Shown here: positions 1 to 14,800 of the stretch, one piece after another
Numbering within the stretch: position 1 is the stretch's first letter
Layout: every line of letters begins with the position of its first letter
Program-made: the position numbers and the translations under genes
Notes under the pieces: generated by a model
The model's input: the letters and a program-made list of their open reading frames with translations, nothing else
Database searches by the model: none
Told to the model about the DNA's origin: nothing
Assembly: GCA_020086605.1 (NCBI GenBank)
Contig: JACBWW010000004.1
Span: forward strand, 15,040,932-15,104,931
DNA length: 64,000 nucleotides
Direction: 5' to 3'
Origin: Lanius collurio
Taxonomy: Eukaryota; Chordata; Aves; Passeriformes; Laniidae

Positions 1-3000
1 AGTATTGTTATTATGTGAAATAAAACCCAATCTACAGGATTTCAAACCTCCTTTGAAATTCAGTTTATAAAAAGCATCTCCCATTAAGCCAGTTTCATTA
101 TTTAAACAACATCATGCAATAAAAATACCTCAAGATTAAACTTGCCATCTAAATGATTTATTTGTAAGTCACAAGGAAAATAGTCTCACATATCACCTCC
201 AAGCACAGATTAAAATACTGTTGCACAACTTGGCATGATTTGCACTCTCTACTTGAGAGGAATTTGGTCCTCATATACAAGGGATACATTTCAAACTAGG
301 CATAAGCATCATTACATGAAGATGCTCTGTGTTAGCATTGATTCTTCTGTCACATATAGGCACAACTCTGGCGAAGCAGTGCCCATTGAAGAGGAGAACC
401 TGGCACAGGTAGTACAGACTTGTCATCATCCACAGCGCATGTATCAGGGGAGTCACAGGTTGGAAAGAAGATGTACTGACAGTTTGGGGCTCATAGGCCC
501 GGAGAAGATGCACATGGAATAATTTTTCTCACTTCTACCAGAAGTAGAGAAATCAACGGAAAATAGTGGGCCGCAGGTGCAGAAGAAACAGCAGCTTTCT
601 TCTCATATAGTTAAGCTATTGAAGTCACAGTCACAGAACACGGCAGCTACTATGTATTTACAAGGACTCAAAAGGCAATTAATTGGCCTAAGTCCCTGAA
701 CAAAAATCTATCATGGCTTAATAAATACAAAGATACTACTTCCAGATGATGAAGTCCTTGAATCAAATATTGTTGGATGCTGGAAGAGTGCACTGGAGAG
801 TTTTCACTGCATCTAGGTTAACCCAGTTCTCATAGTCACCTCAGGCACCTAGATTTGGCTAGTACAGGCATTTTACATTCTTATTCGAGTACTAAAGGGA
901 TAGACACCAGGTAAAAACTCTGGTCACTTTAAATAATAATATGCTGGGGCATTTTTACTCACTAAGAGAGACAAAACTGTGTGTACTTCAACCTTTAAAT
1001 TCCTCTGCCAAATTAATTTTACCCTTTGTCTCAGGCACATCTCCATCTCATCTGCAAAGACATCCACTGCCACTTACAGATTATCATAATTATTGGTGTA
1101 TAGCCTGTCAATGTTTATAATAGCATTGAATCCAAGAAAAGTAATTGTAAAGTTCACAGTCTTTCCTATGGAGAGAAGTGGGTCAGTTTTCAGTTCTCCA
1201 ACTTACTTTCAGGCTTTCTGCAGAATCAGATCAGATTAAATTGGTTTCCACTTTGCTCACTTGCAAATATAAAATTAATAAGTAATAGAAATAACACTGC
1301 ATTAAGAAAATCTGAGATTAAAATATATGGATGCATGACAGTAAGTAAATTCTGTGGCTAGAGAATGCATGGCCATTATGATAAGTTAATTTACTTTTTA
1401 AGAAATCTTGTAACAGGTTGTACTTTTTTAGATGGGTAACTGTATCACAGAGTGCTTAAAGAACAAAATTCCACCTGTTTCTCTTTTCCCTTTTCATTTT
1501 AAAACTTGCAGACCTGTTTTGCCCTCTTTAATAGAAGAGCTTTTTGCTGCAACCCTTCAGGGCAGTACATATCAGTCTAAAGTCTGCTCCCAGTCATGGA
1601 CTCTTTTAAAAAATAAACAGATAGAGCTTATCATGTCAGCAGAGTAGGCTGGTGAGGAGTAGGAGCACTGCTATGCATGTCAAAAAGCAACTTAAAACCA
1701 TTCTTTGCTTAATCTAGCAGAAATCTTCCGTATTGGAGAAAAGTGTGCAGGACAGGGACTACAAGTGCCATGGTGAGGTTTGGTCCTGCCTTAGTTCATT
1801 AATAAGGCACAGAATCATACACAGAGAGACTAGAACTGCACATGCAGCATTTCTTGCTTTTCTCACAAACACTGAATTGATGGCAAAAATATAGGGAAGA
1901 GACAGAGAAACATAGTATCTGTGAATAGTATCAAGGGAGTCACCACAGAAAACACAAACTACGTCTGGGTATTTCTGAACATGAAACATATTTTCTCTTT
2001 ACACTTCATTCAGTAGAAAAAAATCCATTTTAGCTGAATTATTGGATTTCATATGTGGACTCTAGAAGAGCTCCTTAGCAAGGAAAGTCATTAATCTCTT
2101 TTCAAACCAGTCATAGCAATTAGCTCTTAATAAGTGCTTGTCATAAGAAAAGACAGAAATAAGCTGTTTTAAGCTAAGGTGATTTCTGTACCTACTCCAG
2201 CATGAGGCCCCTGTGCAACATCAGTGACACATCAACTGCCTGAGGAAAGATTTGCTGGTGACCTGCAGCAAGGGCACAGATAAATGGCAGATTTCAGAGC
2301 TCAGCTAGAGGTGATGTCACTTCCCATCTTTGCTTTGCAGGGCACTTCATCAAAGGCCTGCACTGAGAAAGTACTCACTTTCTCATTGCAGAGACTATGA
2401 GTGCACTAATGCACTTATAGTCTAAAAAGGGAACTGTCATTTTTTTAGCCAAGATCTGACAGTCCTTGACAGACCCAAAGGGTTTGCCCATTGCACTACA
2501 CTGCAATGCACTCACTGAGAAGGGCTTTCAGAAACAAAAGAAGACTGCAGCCACATATGACCATACCCTACATGGGCTAATTTATGAGAGGCCTAGATCT
2601 TTGCTCCACTTCTGGCACTGCCCACAGTGACAGACAGATGGACAGAGACCTTAACAGATAACGCAGATAAATAGAGAAAGGAAGCTGACTGAAATAATGA
2701 GTCAAGCTAAAGTGAAGCCTTGCTTCCACACATCCATGCATGTTCCCCTTGGCCCAACATTCATGGCTGGATCCAAGGCATTTAGCACTGCTCCAATACA
2801 CGCAGTTAGCACAGGACAGCCTAACACCAGTGCTGCTTGGAAAAGTACTACTTAATGGTTTGATTAACAACTTTTAACAATTGCTCTTCTAATTTCCTCA
2901 TTTCACTGATGTTTGTTTTAGTCTACTCTTCCTTCCCTCTCTTGTCAGGCAAATACAAGTAGGGGAGTTCTAATTAGCTAAGGATATTGCTTTATAAAAA

Positions 3001-6000
3001 TTTTGCTAATGACTTACTCCTGCCTATAAACCCTGGGGCACATCAGCTTCTCATGTGTCAACAGCTTCCTGTGAATTCTCATAATTTTGTCTGTAAAATT
3101 TGGTTTATACTAGAAAATTACCGCATCATTTTATATGAGAACTTTGATAAATACTTGAAAATTAATGACTGAATCATATCGCTTAATGTATCAAAACTCA
3201 GGAATAGCTGAAGCGATCCGTTCAAGTATTTATGAATTTGTTCAAGTATTTTTCAAGAAAAGGCCACTCAACTTTATCACATGAAAAACTTTCCATTTAA
3301 GACTTTAAATTGATCTCTTTTTTTGTCAGTTCAGCTGTCATGCCCTTAGGTATTGTAGTTTTAGGGCAGGCTTTTTCAAAATGGGTCAAGGAAATGCAAT
3401 GAAACTCACTCTGCTAGTTCCTTTGTCAAAAGCATCATCAGCATGGTGTTATGAATCACAGAAGTTGACCTAACTTCAATTATGTCCTTTGGTTGCATTT
3501 TTCCCACCGTGTCCTCTTTTTTCATTACTTAAATCATTATTCCTAAGAGATACTTTGCTATAATTGTCCTAAATGGTCCTACTATAATTTTGCAGCTTAC
3601 ATCAGAACGAGAAAAGCTTTGCCAACAGAGACAAGAAGGTGTTTTTCTAGGCAATAGCTTTGCCTGTGAAAGTTTCTCTGAAGTCATACAAAAGGGATTC
3701 AAACAAAATGATTAACGAATCTAAAATATTGGAAAACATTCTATTTCTCAGAAGTAGATAACATACTTTACAGAGTAATTGTAGATGATATGCCATATGT
3801 ATCAGTGTGATCTGCTTGGTAGAACATGGCAGGACTGAACAAGCATTCACAACCTCAGAAAGATGACAAAACACAGGTAAAAATCTTTACGTGACAAGAG
3901 CCATATCAGAACCTACTTGTTTGTATTTTCAGTTGGGTTGTAGTTTCCCTTGTGTCAAAGCCTGAAGAAGGAGTTACTATCTCGGGAGTATAGCACCAGA
4001 AAACCATAAGGAAAGCTGTTGCTGCAGACAGAAGATCAGGCAAAGGTTTTCATAAGCTTTCAGTAACTCAGGAATTATGTGAAGTGCCTTTGTCTCCAGA
4101 ACCTGTGTATTATTTCACCTCTAAGATCATATGAAACCCAGGCCAAAATCAGACCAAACAACAGCTTTCAGCTTACCTTTGAGTAAAGGATGACAAGCAT
4201 GAACTCTGGTTCAATGTTCCTTTTCCTTTCCAGGGTATAGTTTCTTAACCACCATATCAGTAATCTTCACACTTTCCACACTATTGACACTTTTTTTTTC
4301 CGTGATAACCATGTACAGCAAAAGAATATATGACTATTTTTCCTTCTTTGTGAGGGGCTACAGCCTCAACAGTAATCAGTACAAAGTAACTGTCACCATG
4401 ACAAGAACTAGAAGCACAAAACCTGAAATGCAAATTTTACCTGTATATATGTTTCTAAAAACTATTAACAGCAGCAGATTGAGAAAACGGGAACAGTGCA
4501 CTTTAACTGCAAAAAATGCTTACCAGTTTCATTATGTCAGACAGTAACTGAAATACAGCTAAGCTTTAGGGAAGGCACAAATGGGAACTTTTAAAGATCT
4601 AATATACCCTTCTGACATTTAAAAAGATAAACATCAAATGCAGAGCAAAGGGAGCTAATTTAATAAAATAAGGGTTTGGCAGTGAGTGTTTATTTGTCTT
4701 GGAGGACTTTTTGTCTTTTTTTAAAGAGTACCATTCATGTTGCTCATTTTCAGTCTTGGTTCATCCCTGATGGATCATTTTCTACTTACTACACTTACTA
4801 AAAAATACTAGACTATTTCACAGCAGTAGTCCCAATCTCTGTAGCAATACAATGCTGTGTATTGTATTATTCATTTTAAAAATGCTCCATAAACATTGAA
4901 AACTAGACCACAACACTGAAATCTACCTTGAATAAAGGTAACCTGTAGTTATTTCAGCCAAAGAACTTAATTGTCTCTACTCAAACCCTACAGTTACTCA
5001 TTTGTATCCTTCTTGCTGCTAAGGGTTCAATATGAGTAGAAGTATGGTTTTACCTGAGTTTGGTTCCTTATTTGTCATCTATATGAGAGCTGAGGCCTCT
5101 TTAGAAATCACAGCATGAAGTGAATACCACACCAATGAAAACTGGACTCTTACTTCCTAAGGTGTCCTTGAAAAATCTTCAACTGGAAGCCCAACACTAA
5201 AATAGTTTTCCTGAATTTAAACTGCATCACACTGAATTATGCTAAAAGCTTTAGAAATATCACCATGCAAGCACATGTCAACACATAGCCCTTAAAAAGT
5301 TTTTTCAAATCATTTTCTAAGATGCTAGATCTATTTATGAAATTTCAGAAGAAACATAGAAAAATAATGAGAAATTAATATTTTCTAGTCTGAACGTTGT
5401 TTCTAACAGTACTCTTTCATGCCAGCAGTGCTATTAAGAGGTTATGAAGACCATTTCCTGTAATTTTCAATCTGCTTCATCTTGGCTATCAGCAGCTGCT
5501 TGCCCAGGACTTTGGTGAGGGACAAAAGGGTTAGCAAGAACTTTCTGTCTGCACTAGGTTACAAGCACACACTTTCAGGTGGAGAGAAAAATTCTGATAT
5601 TGCTCTAATAATACATTTGGTCTACATAAATATATTCTGTATCAAAGATGAAGATATCATGTTTGTAATTCATCTATCATCACAAGATATATAATCTTTG
5701 TGTCATTTAGATGTCTACTGCATCTTCAAAAAAAGAATAGAAGAAAGATACACCTTCACTAATATACTCTTTATTTTAGTATGGAAGCACCTACAATTGC
5801 ATAGATGTTAAGTAACCATGGCTGATTAACTCTGTTTAGTTGTACACTACAGTTGAGCACAATTTTAGGATTCATTTGAGGTTAATTGTATGTTCTTTTA
5901 ATAATGAATATTTTTATATTTCAGAAAACAGCTACTAGGAAAAGGCTTTTATGACTATTAAAGCCATGCTGATGTCCAAGAGACACCAGGTAGGTATCTC

Positions 6001-8833
6001 TATGAAATGCATACAACAATTTTCTCTGTTTCAAACACTGGAATAGGTTCTCATAATCACAAAAGCAATACTTTTCTCGAATTCAGACACAAGTAACACT
6101 ACTGTTCTCTTCTGATGACTGAATACTAAGAATGTCTTCACAACATTATTTTACTTTATGGACAACCACAGCTTCAAGGTCTTGTGCATTCTGCTCTTCA
6201 GAAGCCTTGTGTTACATTAAGCAATACAAGTGGTAAACAATTAGATGTAAAAACCAGGAGAAACATTCTCCAGACACTCCCAGTAAATCCATGCCTCCAA
6301 TAATTACTGCCAAATATAAAGAATAAACAAGTAAGATGGCTCAGCTACCTGCTACTTATTAGTAACTTTAAGAAAACTATTTGCGTGGAAGTCATCAAGA
6401 AGGCTTTATTGATGGCTAGGCAAAAGCAAACACATATTGACTTCAAGAAAACAAATTATAAAAACATTGCATCTATCATAATGTATCATCAGCATGACCT
6501 CTCAGAAAAGTTAGCCAGACATCTAAAATTATTTCACTTTATGGTGAAAGCTGTACTGTGAAATAATACTTCAAATTCCTCTACTTTCTCACCTATCAGT
6601 TTTGCTTGTATTCAGAATTCCTCCTCTTCCTACACTATGCCTCCATCCTGGTGAACTCAATAGCTTCTTTTGTCAACACTTGTGAGCATCCTTTTTCCTA
6701 GATGACTATGCCATTTAATTGTTTTAGTTGTGACATAAAAGCAAAAAGGACCCTTTCTTAAACAGATTTGAAAATATCAGCCCTCAGCTGAGCCAAGAGT
6801 CATCCAGGCTTGGAAAAGAAGACTTTCAGTTTGGCTGTTCTGGGAAAGGCAGAATCGGAGGACTGTACTTACAAGAGCCTCTACTAAAAATCACTGGACA
6901 ACATTAAATAGCTTGGTGGATTTTTTTTCTGTTTGCAATCTGCAGCTCAAAACTGTAAGTGTGCAGGAACATGTTTAAATTATGGGAACTCCTGAAGGGA
7001 TCCAGCAGAGAATGCATCCCAGCACTTGGGATTAGGTTGCAGCCATCAAGCTGGGAGACACTCTGGTATCAACACTGTGTGAAAGTTCAGTAACTGAGAA
7101 GTTAAGGTGAAATCAAAGTTGAAAGGCAAGGCAATAGCATTGTTAAGGGTCAGAAAAAATAGTGAAATATGGCCATGAAGGCTGTTTTGCAAGAAGTATA
7201 GGATTGCTGTCAGGAGTCTGGGTCCAAAAGAGAAGGGATGGAGTAAGAATACAAAACCAAATACAGGGAATACAGGGAATGCAAAACCCAAACGACTGCT
7301 CAAACAAAGGAGCAAGGGTCAGAACTGGTAATAAGAGATAACTTTCCAGGTTACATGGAAACAATGAGCAGCCCAAAGCAAATGATGGGCTCATTCTTAC
7401 ACCCATTTAGATGCAGCAGATCACATAGCAGTTTTACAGACTGGTTCTCCAGTGGCTAGACTCTTGGGCTCTTGGCTGTCCAAGCTGAAGCCCAGCCCAT
7501 TACAGAAGAGTTCAGTTGTCCAGCTGAAATCTAACAGACCAATAACAACTTTTAAATAAAAATCTCAATGACTTTCAGAACTTCACAGCAAACACTAATT
7601 CTTGTGACTTCATTTTTACTCAGTCATAACTGAAAACTTCCTCCACCTCCCAACAGAGATTTCAGAGTCATGATACAGACCTGAATGTTGCAAAATGAAT
7701 TGCTGTGGGAAATGAAATTCAGTTAACCATAACCAGTGCTTGGGACACTTCTGTAAGTATTACATGTTTCTCATTTCACAGCCCCGAACAAATGCAACTG
7801 ACAATCTACTGACAAATAAGATCTACTTATAGCTTTAAAATCTTGTTGTATGGCATTTTTCGATTCAGTAATTGCGGGGATGGGAGGGAAGGCAGATTAA
7901 AATGTGCATAACAGGAGTTTCCTGACTGATTATAATGGACAAAAGATTTTAGGATGCTGCAACTGTCCTATGCATTTTACACAGAGTATGAAGTGCTGGG
8001 AAGAACAGTGTCTGACAGGGTAGGAAGAGATGCAGATTTGTTCCCTGGATTTCAGTTCACTGCTTGTTCTAGAAATCTCTAAGAGGTAGAACTGTCTGCT
8101 CATAAGCTGCCTGCCCTCTGTGGCCTCACTCTGTGAAGCATGAACTTGCCTATTGGGACTGCTATCACAACTGCCTCAAATGGAATTATTCCATTTAGAG
8201 TCTCATCCTCCCAGAAACAAATGCTGTGAGCATGATCTGCACGTAGGTGTAGTTACACCCACACAGATACTAATCATAGATTAAACTAGACAGATGAATC
8301 ATCAGAAGTCAGTACCCTCTATAAACACAGATATTTAATGCATAGATAGATGACTGGTAATTGTCTGCTGATAATCTCTGCCAGTTTCATGCAATAATAT
8401 AAAGCTTTATTTTAGGCTCTGGCCATAAGTACAGGATAACCTCAGACTTATTTATCAACTTTTAGTGCAGGAATTCATACTATTACTGCTGGTTCATTAC
8501 TATACCAAGGGACAGAAAGCAATCTCTGTATCATGGACTGACAAAGGATAAACTCTGAGATGGAGTAAGGAGATCACAACACCCTCTGAAGGCACACCTG
8601 AGTTTGAGTAAAATAATTCTTTTCCACAGTGTTTTAAAATTGCATCTACAGCTTCAATTCAGTGCATCTTGATGTAAGAGGAATATAGTTCAGAGCAGCT
8701 CAAGCGACAAAGTGCTAAAGGATGTTTTACATAGGACTCACATCATGAGGAGACTTGCTAAGAACTCTGCTGGAAGGACTCAAGAAAGAGATGAGCAACT
8801 TTAATAAGATCAGAGTAAATGAAAGAAAAATTT
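1..8833. other. Unique AT-rich DNA, no supported gene
   Basis: No exon, RNA gene or transposon could be supported here. Open frames are under 100 codons, start at arbitrary Met codons and resemble no family I know. The longest pairs, for example around 235-522 and 7046-7406, overlap open frames on the other strand or in another frame, as chance frames often do. Small details are a repeated TTCAAGTATTT near 3220-3250, a short ATACAGGGA direct repeat near 7261-7280, and scattered A/T runs. Very degraded repeats could be present and would need a profile search. Confidence 0.6.
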
Positions 8834-8848
8834 AAAAAAAAAAAAAAA
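8834..8848. repeat. A15 homopolymer leading into a GA-rich tract
   Basis: Fifteen consecutive A residues are followed by AAGAAGAAAAGAAAGG-type purine sequence. No SINE or LINE body is visible upstream, so this is recorded as simple sequence and not as a retroposon tail. Confidence 0.85.
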
Positions 8849-11800
8849 GAAGAAAAGAAAGGCCAATGTAATAGAAATCTTTTCTGACTACAAAGACAGA
8901 AGAGATGAAAGGCAAAAGGAATTTTATGTGTTTTCTACCTTCTTGTTTTTGGACTTAGATGCACTGGCGCATCTCTGCAAATGTCAGCAAGTCAGAAAGC
9001 AAATCAAAAGAAACAGCTCTGATCTGGGGAGTGTGCTTTTGAAAGGAATACTTCTGCTAAGAGTGTAATGTGGCACATCAGGCCACCTGGATAATGAGCA
9101 GCAGCAGATGAGAAGGAGGACGAATTATGTCAGCTCCTAAATGAGAAGGCTGATGGCAGAGATAGGTCCATTTTGCTGGAGCTTTCATTAGGAATCATTT
9201 GTGTGAAAGCACTTTGGGCCTCAGATTTGGAGCACTCTTTTCTATATGGAATGGGTGCTATTGGACATTTCCAGAAACTTTTCAAAATACTGAGCAAAAG
9301 TCCATTTCTGTCTACATTTTCCAAGACCTTCACAGAATATTATGAAGTTAAAGGAAATTACCTAAGTGCCATGACTTATAAACTGCATCTAAAAATGTTG
9401 ATTTATCTTTTAATATTAACTGATTCAAGAATTGCTTCTGATATCCAGAGATTTTTGTTATACACTTTTAACAAGCAAGTGATATTCATATACAAATATG
9501 ACAAATGTAATTTTTCTAGTGACATTAAAATTAAAAGAAAATAAATTAGTACATAATTTAACAAAAGTTTAAATAAGCTTTTGAGGTTTCGTTGAAAAGC
9601 ATTAGACAGCAAGTTTCCAATGGAAGTTCAGGAGAAATGTGGATAAGTGCAATTATTCTAATGAATAAATAAAGGCCTCAACAGAGCAAGTTGAAAATAT
9701 CATAAAAAGGAATAGTCATGGTCTCCTTCATTTAACTTTTAGCAACACATTCCCTTGAATATTTACCATTAGTGTGAAATAAAATAGGATGAATGTGTAA
9801 TCAAGAACAACTTAGCTTGTGATAAAGAATTCATACTGTAATTCTATTGTTTTATTTTTCTCATTGAATTTTGTGTTTTACTTCCACAAATATTCATGTA
9901 ATCATGTGAACATTCAGATTATTCATAGGGCTGAAGGAAATGAAAAAGATGATCTCATTTAATTTATAAATAATCAATGAAACTTACTACATTAAATCTT
10001 TTTGATTACAAATGCATTTGGTGAACTAATTTAGAACCCATGGACATTGCCATGTTTTTCAATAAAACAAGTTCTCCACTGGCTAATCATGACTTATAAG
10101 CAACATAACAAATAGGACAAGAGAGAGGACAGGACATGTCAGGTAATGATCAAGCACCAGCATTACATTTTGACCTGTGCTTGGACTAGCTCTACTATAT
10201 GATTGTCTCAAAAAAATTAGGTTCTTTTTCTCATGAATTTTTGTATTATTCTGCTACCAATTTTCACTCAGAGCTACAAATGGAAATGTTAGGGGAAAAA
10301 GAATACTTGAAAACAAAGCCATGAATGATGCTATTTCAAAGCCAACCAGGGAAGAAAGAAAATCAAAGGAAGTCTGTTCTAATGAGCTTTCTCCTCCAAA
10401 GAATTTTGGATGCACTTGGATACACATTTGAACCCTTCAGGGTTTATCTGTTGGGAAATGAATTGCTGGGCAATCCTCTTATGCTCACAGGTCCAAGTTA
10501 TGACCTGGAACATCTTGTTGTGCTGGAAGTGATAAAGCAATGAAACTGATAGCTTTAGAGAATTAAAAGGCTGGAACTGAACCAGGAGAAACACAAGATA
10601 ATTAATTGGAACCTATTAACTTTTCCAGCGTGCTTGGTATCATACCTCAAATGCAAAGCATTTCCATAAAAGCAAAAGATAAATATTTCACTTTATAAAT
10701 GAAGGTGCAATCTGTTTTTATCTGGACGCATCCACATCAATGCTGGCTTTCATCTGAGGATGCATAATTGAGATGGCAACAGAATGACAGAGTCCTTAAT
10801 TTGAGTTGTCCAGGGCAGAGTGAATTGATGGAAATACACAGTTTTGCAAAAAGAAAAAGGCTATGCTGGCTGACAGCTTTTAAGCACAGCTGTTTTCTGG
10901 GAACTAGGGAATTGCACATTTTGCTGTAGCTTTGGTATGTTGCCACTGTAGTCCTTTAAATCTCTGTCCAAGACAGTAAAGATTTGTGAATGAAATAGTC
11001 TAGGAATAGAGTTCCAGAACACATTTTTCCTGTCTCAGAAGAGGAATAAGCTACAACACAAGGGCAACCTGTTCACTAGAGTTCCTGGCAATATCAAAGA
11101 GTCATGAGTCCCACAGATAGCTCTAAAATCTGTCCTCTTTCTGACCCAAAAGCACCAGATGAAAAGAACTGTGGGATACTTAAAATTATTATGGATAGTC
11201 ATTTTGGGGACTAATGCATGTTGAGATGGAGAGAAGTTTGAAGAAATTTGGGTATACAACTTTAGTTTTACAGGGTTATCAACACTCAAGCACAAATTTG
11301 CTCAATGAATAAGGGCTGCTAGAAGTGCCCTCACTTTCTCCATCACATTCATTCTTTTCTGTTCTGAGTAACAGTAGGAGATGGCCCACAGCAGCAGACC
11401 TGGAACATGAGCTGATTTGCAGTTCCCATGAAGATAAGCATGTTTACTAAGTCATTGAGAGAGAAGCATCCCTTCTCTAAAATTTTCTTTAAAATTTTGT
11501 CAGCCTTCTTATTTTTTAAAAAAAAGCCATGTGGTTCAAATCATTGCAATTCTTTTTCTTACAATTCCAGATCCAGATGAAGTGGTTTTAAGAGTTAATT
11601 CTATCACTGCCTTCTCGTTGCAATGAATGGAGAGAAACAATTAAGAGTAGAATCTGCTTCATTGTTTGCAAGGCTCAATGCTTTCTGCAAAGAAATTCAG
11701 GATTGTGTTAAGCAAAGAAATGAAAGAGCCAGTCTGGTTTGTCTCTTCTGTGTATTTGCAACATTCCTACTACATACACATACTCTCTTTGCTTGCTAAA

Positions 11801-14800
11801 ACAACTCTTTCCATTATTATCAACCTTGCCTTCCTGAGCAGCATCCTGTGTTTTCTGAGCCAAAGACAGTGTGCTTTGAAAGCAACCCTGCATTTCTAGA
11901 GTAGACAGGGATTGGTAGCATTTGCATAGATTTGTTTGGACAAAGAATGTCATATGTTACTTCAAAGACAGTAGGGATGGTTTTTTTCTTCCAATGTTTT
12001 CCACATATGTTACTTGCCAGAAATTTTTAAGGTCTAGAGCATAAGCCAAGAGCAGCTCTTACTTGGTTCTTAGCAGTGATTTCACATTTTCATTAATTAG
12101 AAGTAGGAGAAAAAATTGCAAAATTAAAATAATCCATCCATGGATTTTACATTTATTCCTGTGACTGTGGACAGGATTCAGAACAAGTCTTACTCACGGA
12201 AATAAGCCATGAAGGAATCAGAAAAACGTATTTTCTCCCAAAACTTTTAAACATTATGGGTGAGAGACTGTCTGAATCCTGTATTTAACAGACCACGCTG
12301 AGCAGAAAGGCTTTGCAGAGGATCAGTTGAAGGTCTGGGTACTTAACTAGCTCAATGGATTTTTGCAGAGATGAGGAAGGGCCAGAAGGATGCCAGATGG
12401 GAGCAGTAGCCAGGTGGCTGATGCAATTAGTCTGACAATACAAAACTCAACACTGACTCAGGCACAAGCAGCTGCTGTAGTTATCAGACAGAACAAAGGC
12501 AACAAACAACTGGAAGGAAGAACCACAAATCCTGACGTAGGACATGAAACTGAATGATTGTAAACACTAAGGAAACATAAAAGCACAGTAAGCATGACTG
12601 GACATTACACTGAGCAGGATGGGCTGCTCAGAAACGATGGATATAACATTAAAGAAATAGAAAGTGATAAGGGAAAAAATTCCAGTTTATGTCAAATCAG
12701 AAGCAGAAACATGCAAATCAGGAATCATAAATGTAGTGGCTTTATTTACTAGAGGTGGGAAAGTGATATTGGCAACTACAAGGTGTGATCTCAATCAGGC
12801 AAAATATGAATGAATGAGTATCATATACAAAACACCATGACAGACAACATGATCTTATTTGCTAGGTAGGTGATTTTCTAGGGAAATTAGGTAAAATCAA
12901 ATCCACCAGACTTAAGGAAATAAAGCAACGTGGTCTCAGATGAAAAATTACTATTTAAGGAGCAGAAGATACAGAAGAACTGTAAGATGGGTAAATAGCT
13001 ATCTACTATGAGGGCAAGATTGCTGGTGATTAGAGTTCTATAGCAGCCTAATATAGCAGTAATATTTGAATTAACAGGACATAAAGAGGAGCTGACAAAG
13101 TTATTTTCTAGTGCCAGAAATGGAAGAATTGTCAACATATATGAACGTCTGGGGGTTTTTCATAGGAAGACCATGCTGCTTATAAATTCTGTAAGTGTTG
13201 AAAAAACAGTGTTTCATAACACTGTGCTTCTAGGCTCTGTACCAGAATTACAATTTCTGCTATTAAGTGGAGAATCATATTTTTTAAACTAAAAAAAAAA
13301 GAAAGCACAACAATTGTGGAGTGTTATCACTGTAAATATCAAGAAATGTGACTCTGAGCATGATAAGCTAAATTCATAGCATGTTCATGATAGACTATTT
13401 CCAGTGAAACAGACTGGTATTGTACATTTAGATCATAAAAGGCTATACCAGAAAAAATGTTATTCTATTCAGTCTTGTTTGAGAAAAAAATTACTTAAAT
13501 TTGATCAAAGAGTGTTCCTGAAGGGAAAGGAGCAGTTGTATTAGGAAATGGCAGCTGTTTGTCCAAGCAAAGTGTGCACTGATGGAGGGTATGACTGCTC
13601 ATGTAGAAATAGAGGAGAAAAACTAATTATTTAAGCTAAATCAAAAGGAAAAATAACAAAGACATTTAAAAACCAGCAACAAATACAGGTATTCTAATCC
13701 CTAAAGCAGAGACAATCAGAAACTGGTAGGAATACCAGAAAAAATGCCTAGGTTTCTGATGGAGCTAATCTGAGAAAAATATTTTGTGATAGGATTTCAA
13801 AGATCAAGTACCTGATTTTTGTCCTTGCTTGGGTGCGCCACACAGCTCCCCCACTGCACCAGTGTACCCCCTCCACAGTTTGCCAACTGACAACAGCTAG
13901 GTAGGTGCTCTCTCACATTGAGCCTGGGCTTGATGCAATGGCTGCTCACCTCAGTTCTGCAATCAGGATCCTGTCATCATGCAAACAACCTTTTGTCAGT
14001 GCTCCCTTAAATATTTTATATATATGCATATATATATAATATACAAAAGGTGTTAATAACTAGCTCTTGTATAGAACTCCATTTATAAAGAAAAAGACAG
14101 TTGCATGTAAGGATCTAGTATTTCTTACTAAGAGATATTCTTGAACATAACTAGGGAAAGGACTACACTGGAATCACAGCTGTACTCTCCCTTAGAGCCA
14201 CCAGAAACCAACATGAGACAGATGTCTCCATCAATAACCACAGAAACACGAAATTTGAATATTTGACAGAACTCAAATCCATCCAATCTCAAAGAACAGG
14301 CTCTGACTTCTAACTTAAAGGGTATTTCTGCAGCTGAGGGTCAATGGCATGCAGCTGAGCAGTCTGGGTCCCTCCCACTAAAACACTTAACACTATGCAC
14401 TGCTCAGGGCACAGTGAAATTGAGACTGATGATTGTCTGCTAACTCCACTGACTCACTGACAGCACACTTGAAATTTTTATTATCTGTTTCCTGGTACAT
14501 TAACCGGGCTGACTTACACCCCAAACTGCCATAGCAGTCAGAGAAGTTCTTCTCATGACCATTATAAACAGTTGCATTGAATTCTTGCTCATTATTCCTT
14601 GTGAAAGAAAACCACTACGCCTGGATTACTGCAAATCTGTCTCCATTAAAGCAGTTCTGTGTGAGTCACTGTCTGTGGCAGGGAATATGCTATAGCTCTC
14701 CAAGCAGATCTATAAAAATCTCAATGGAAATAAGGCTCCTTCATAATGGCAGAACGTGACCTGCAGAGAGCTCTGTCCCACATATCCTTCTTGCCATGTG

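Noticed and set aside
9173..9544. 123-codon plus-strand frame
   Set aside because: Very AT-rich, mirrored by open minus-strand frames, with no family motif or splice signal. Chance is the simplest explanation.
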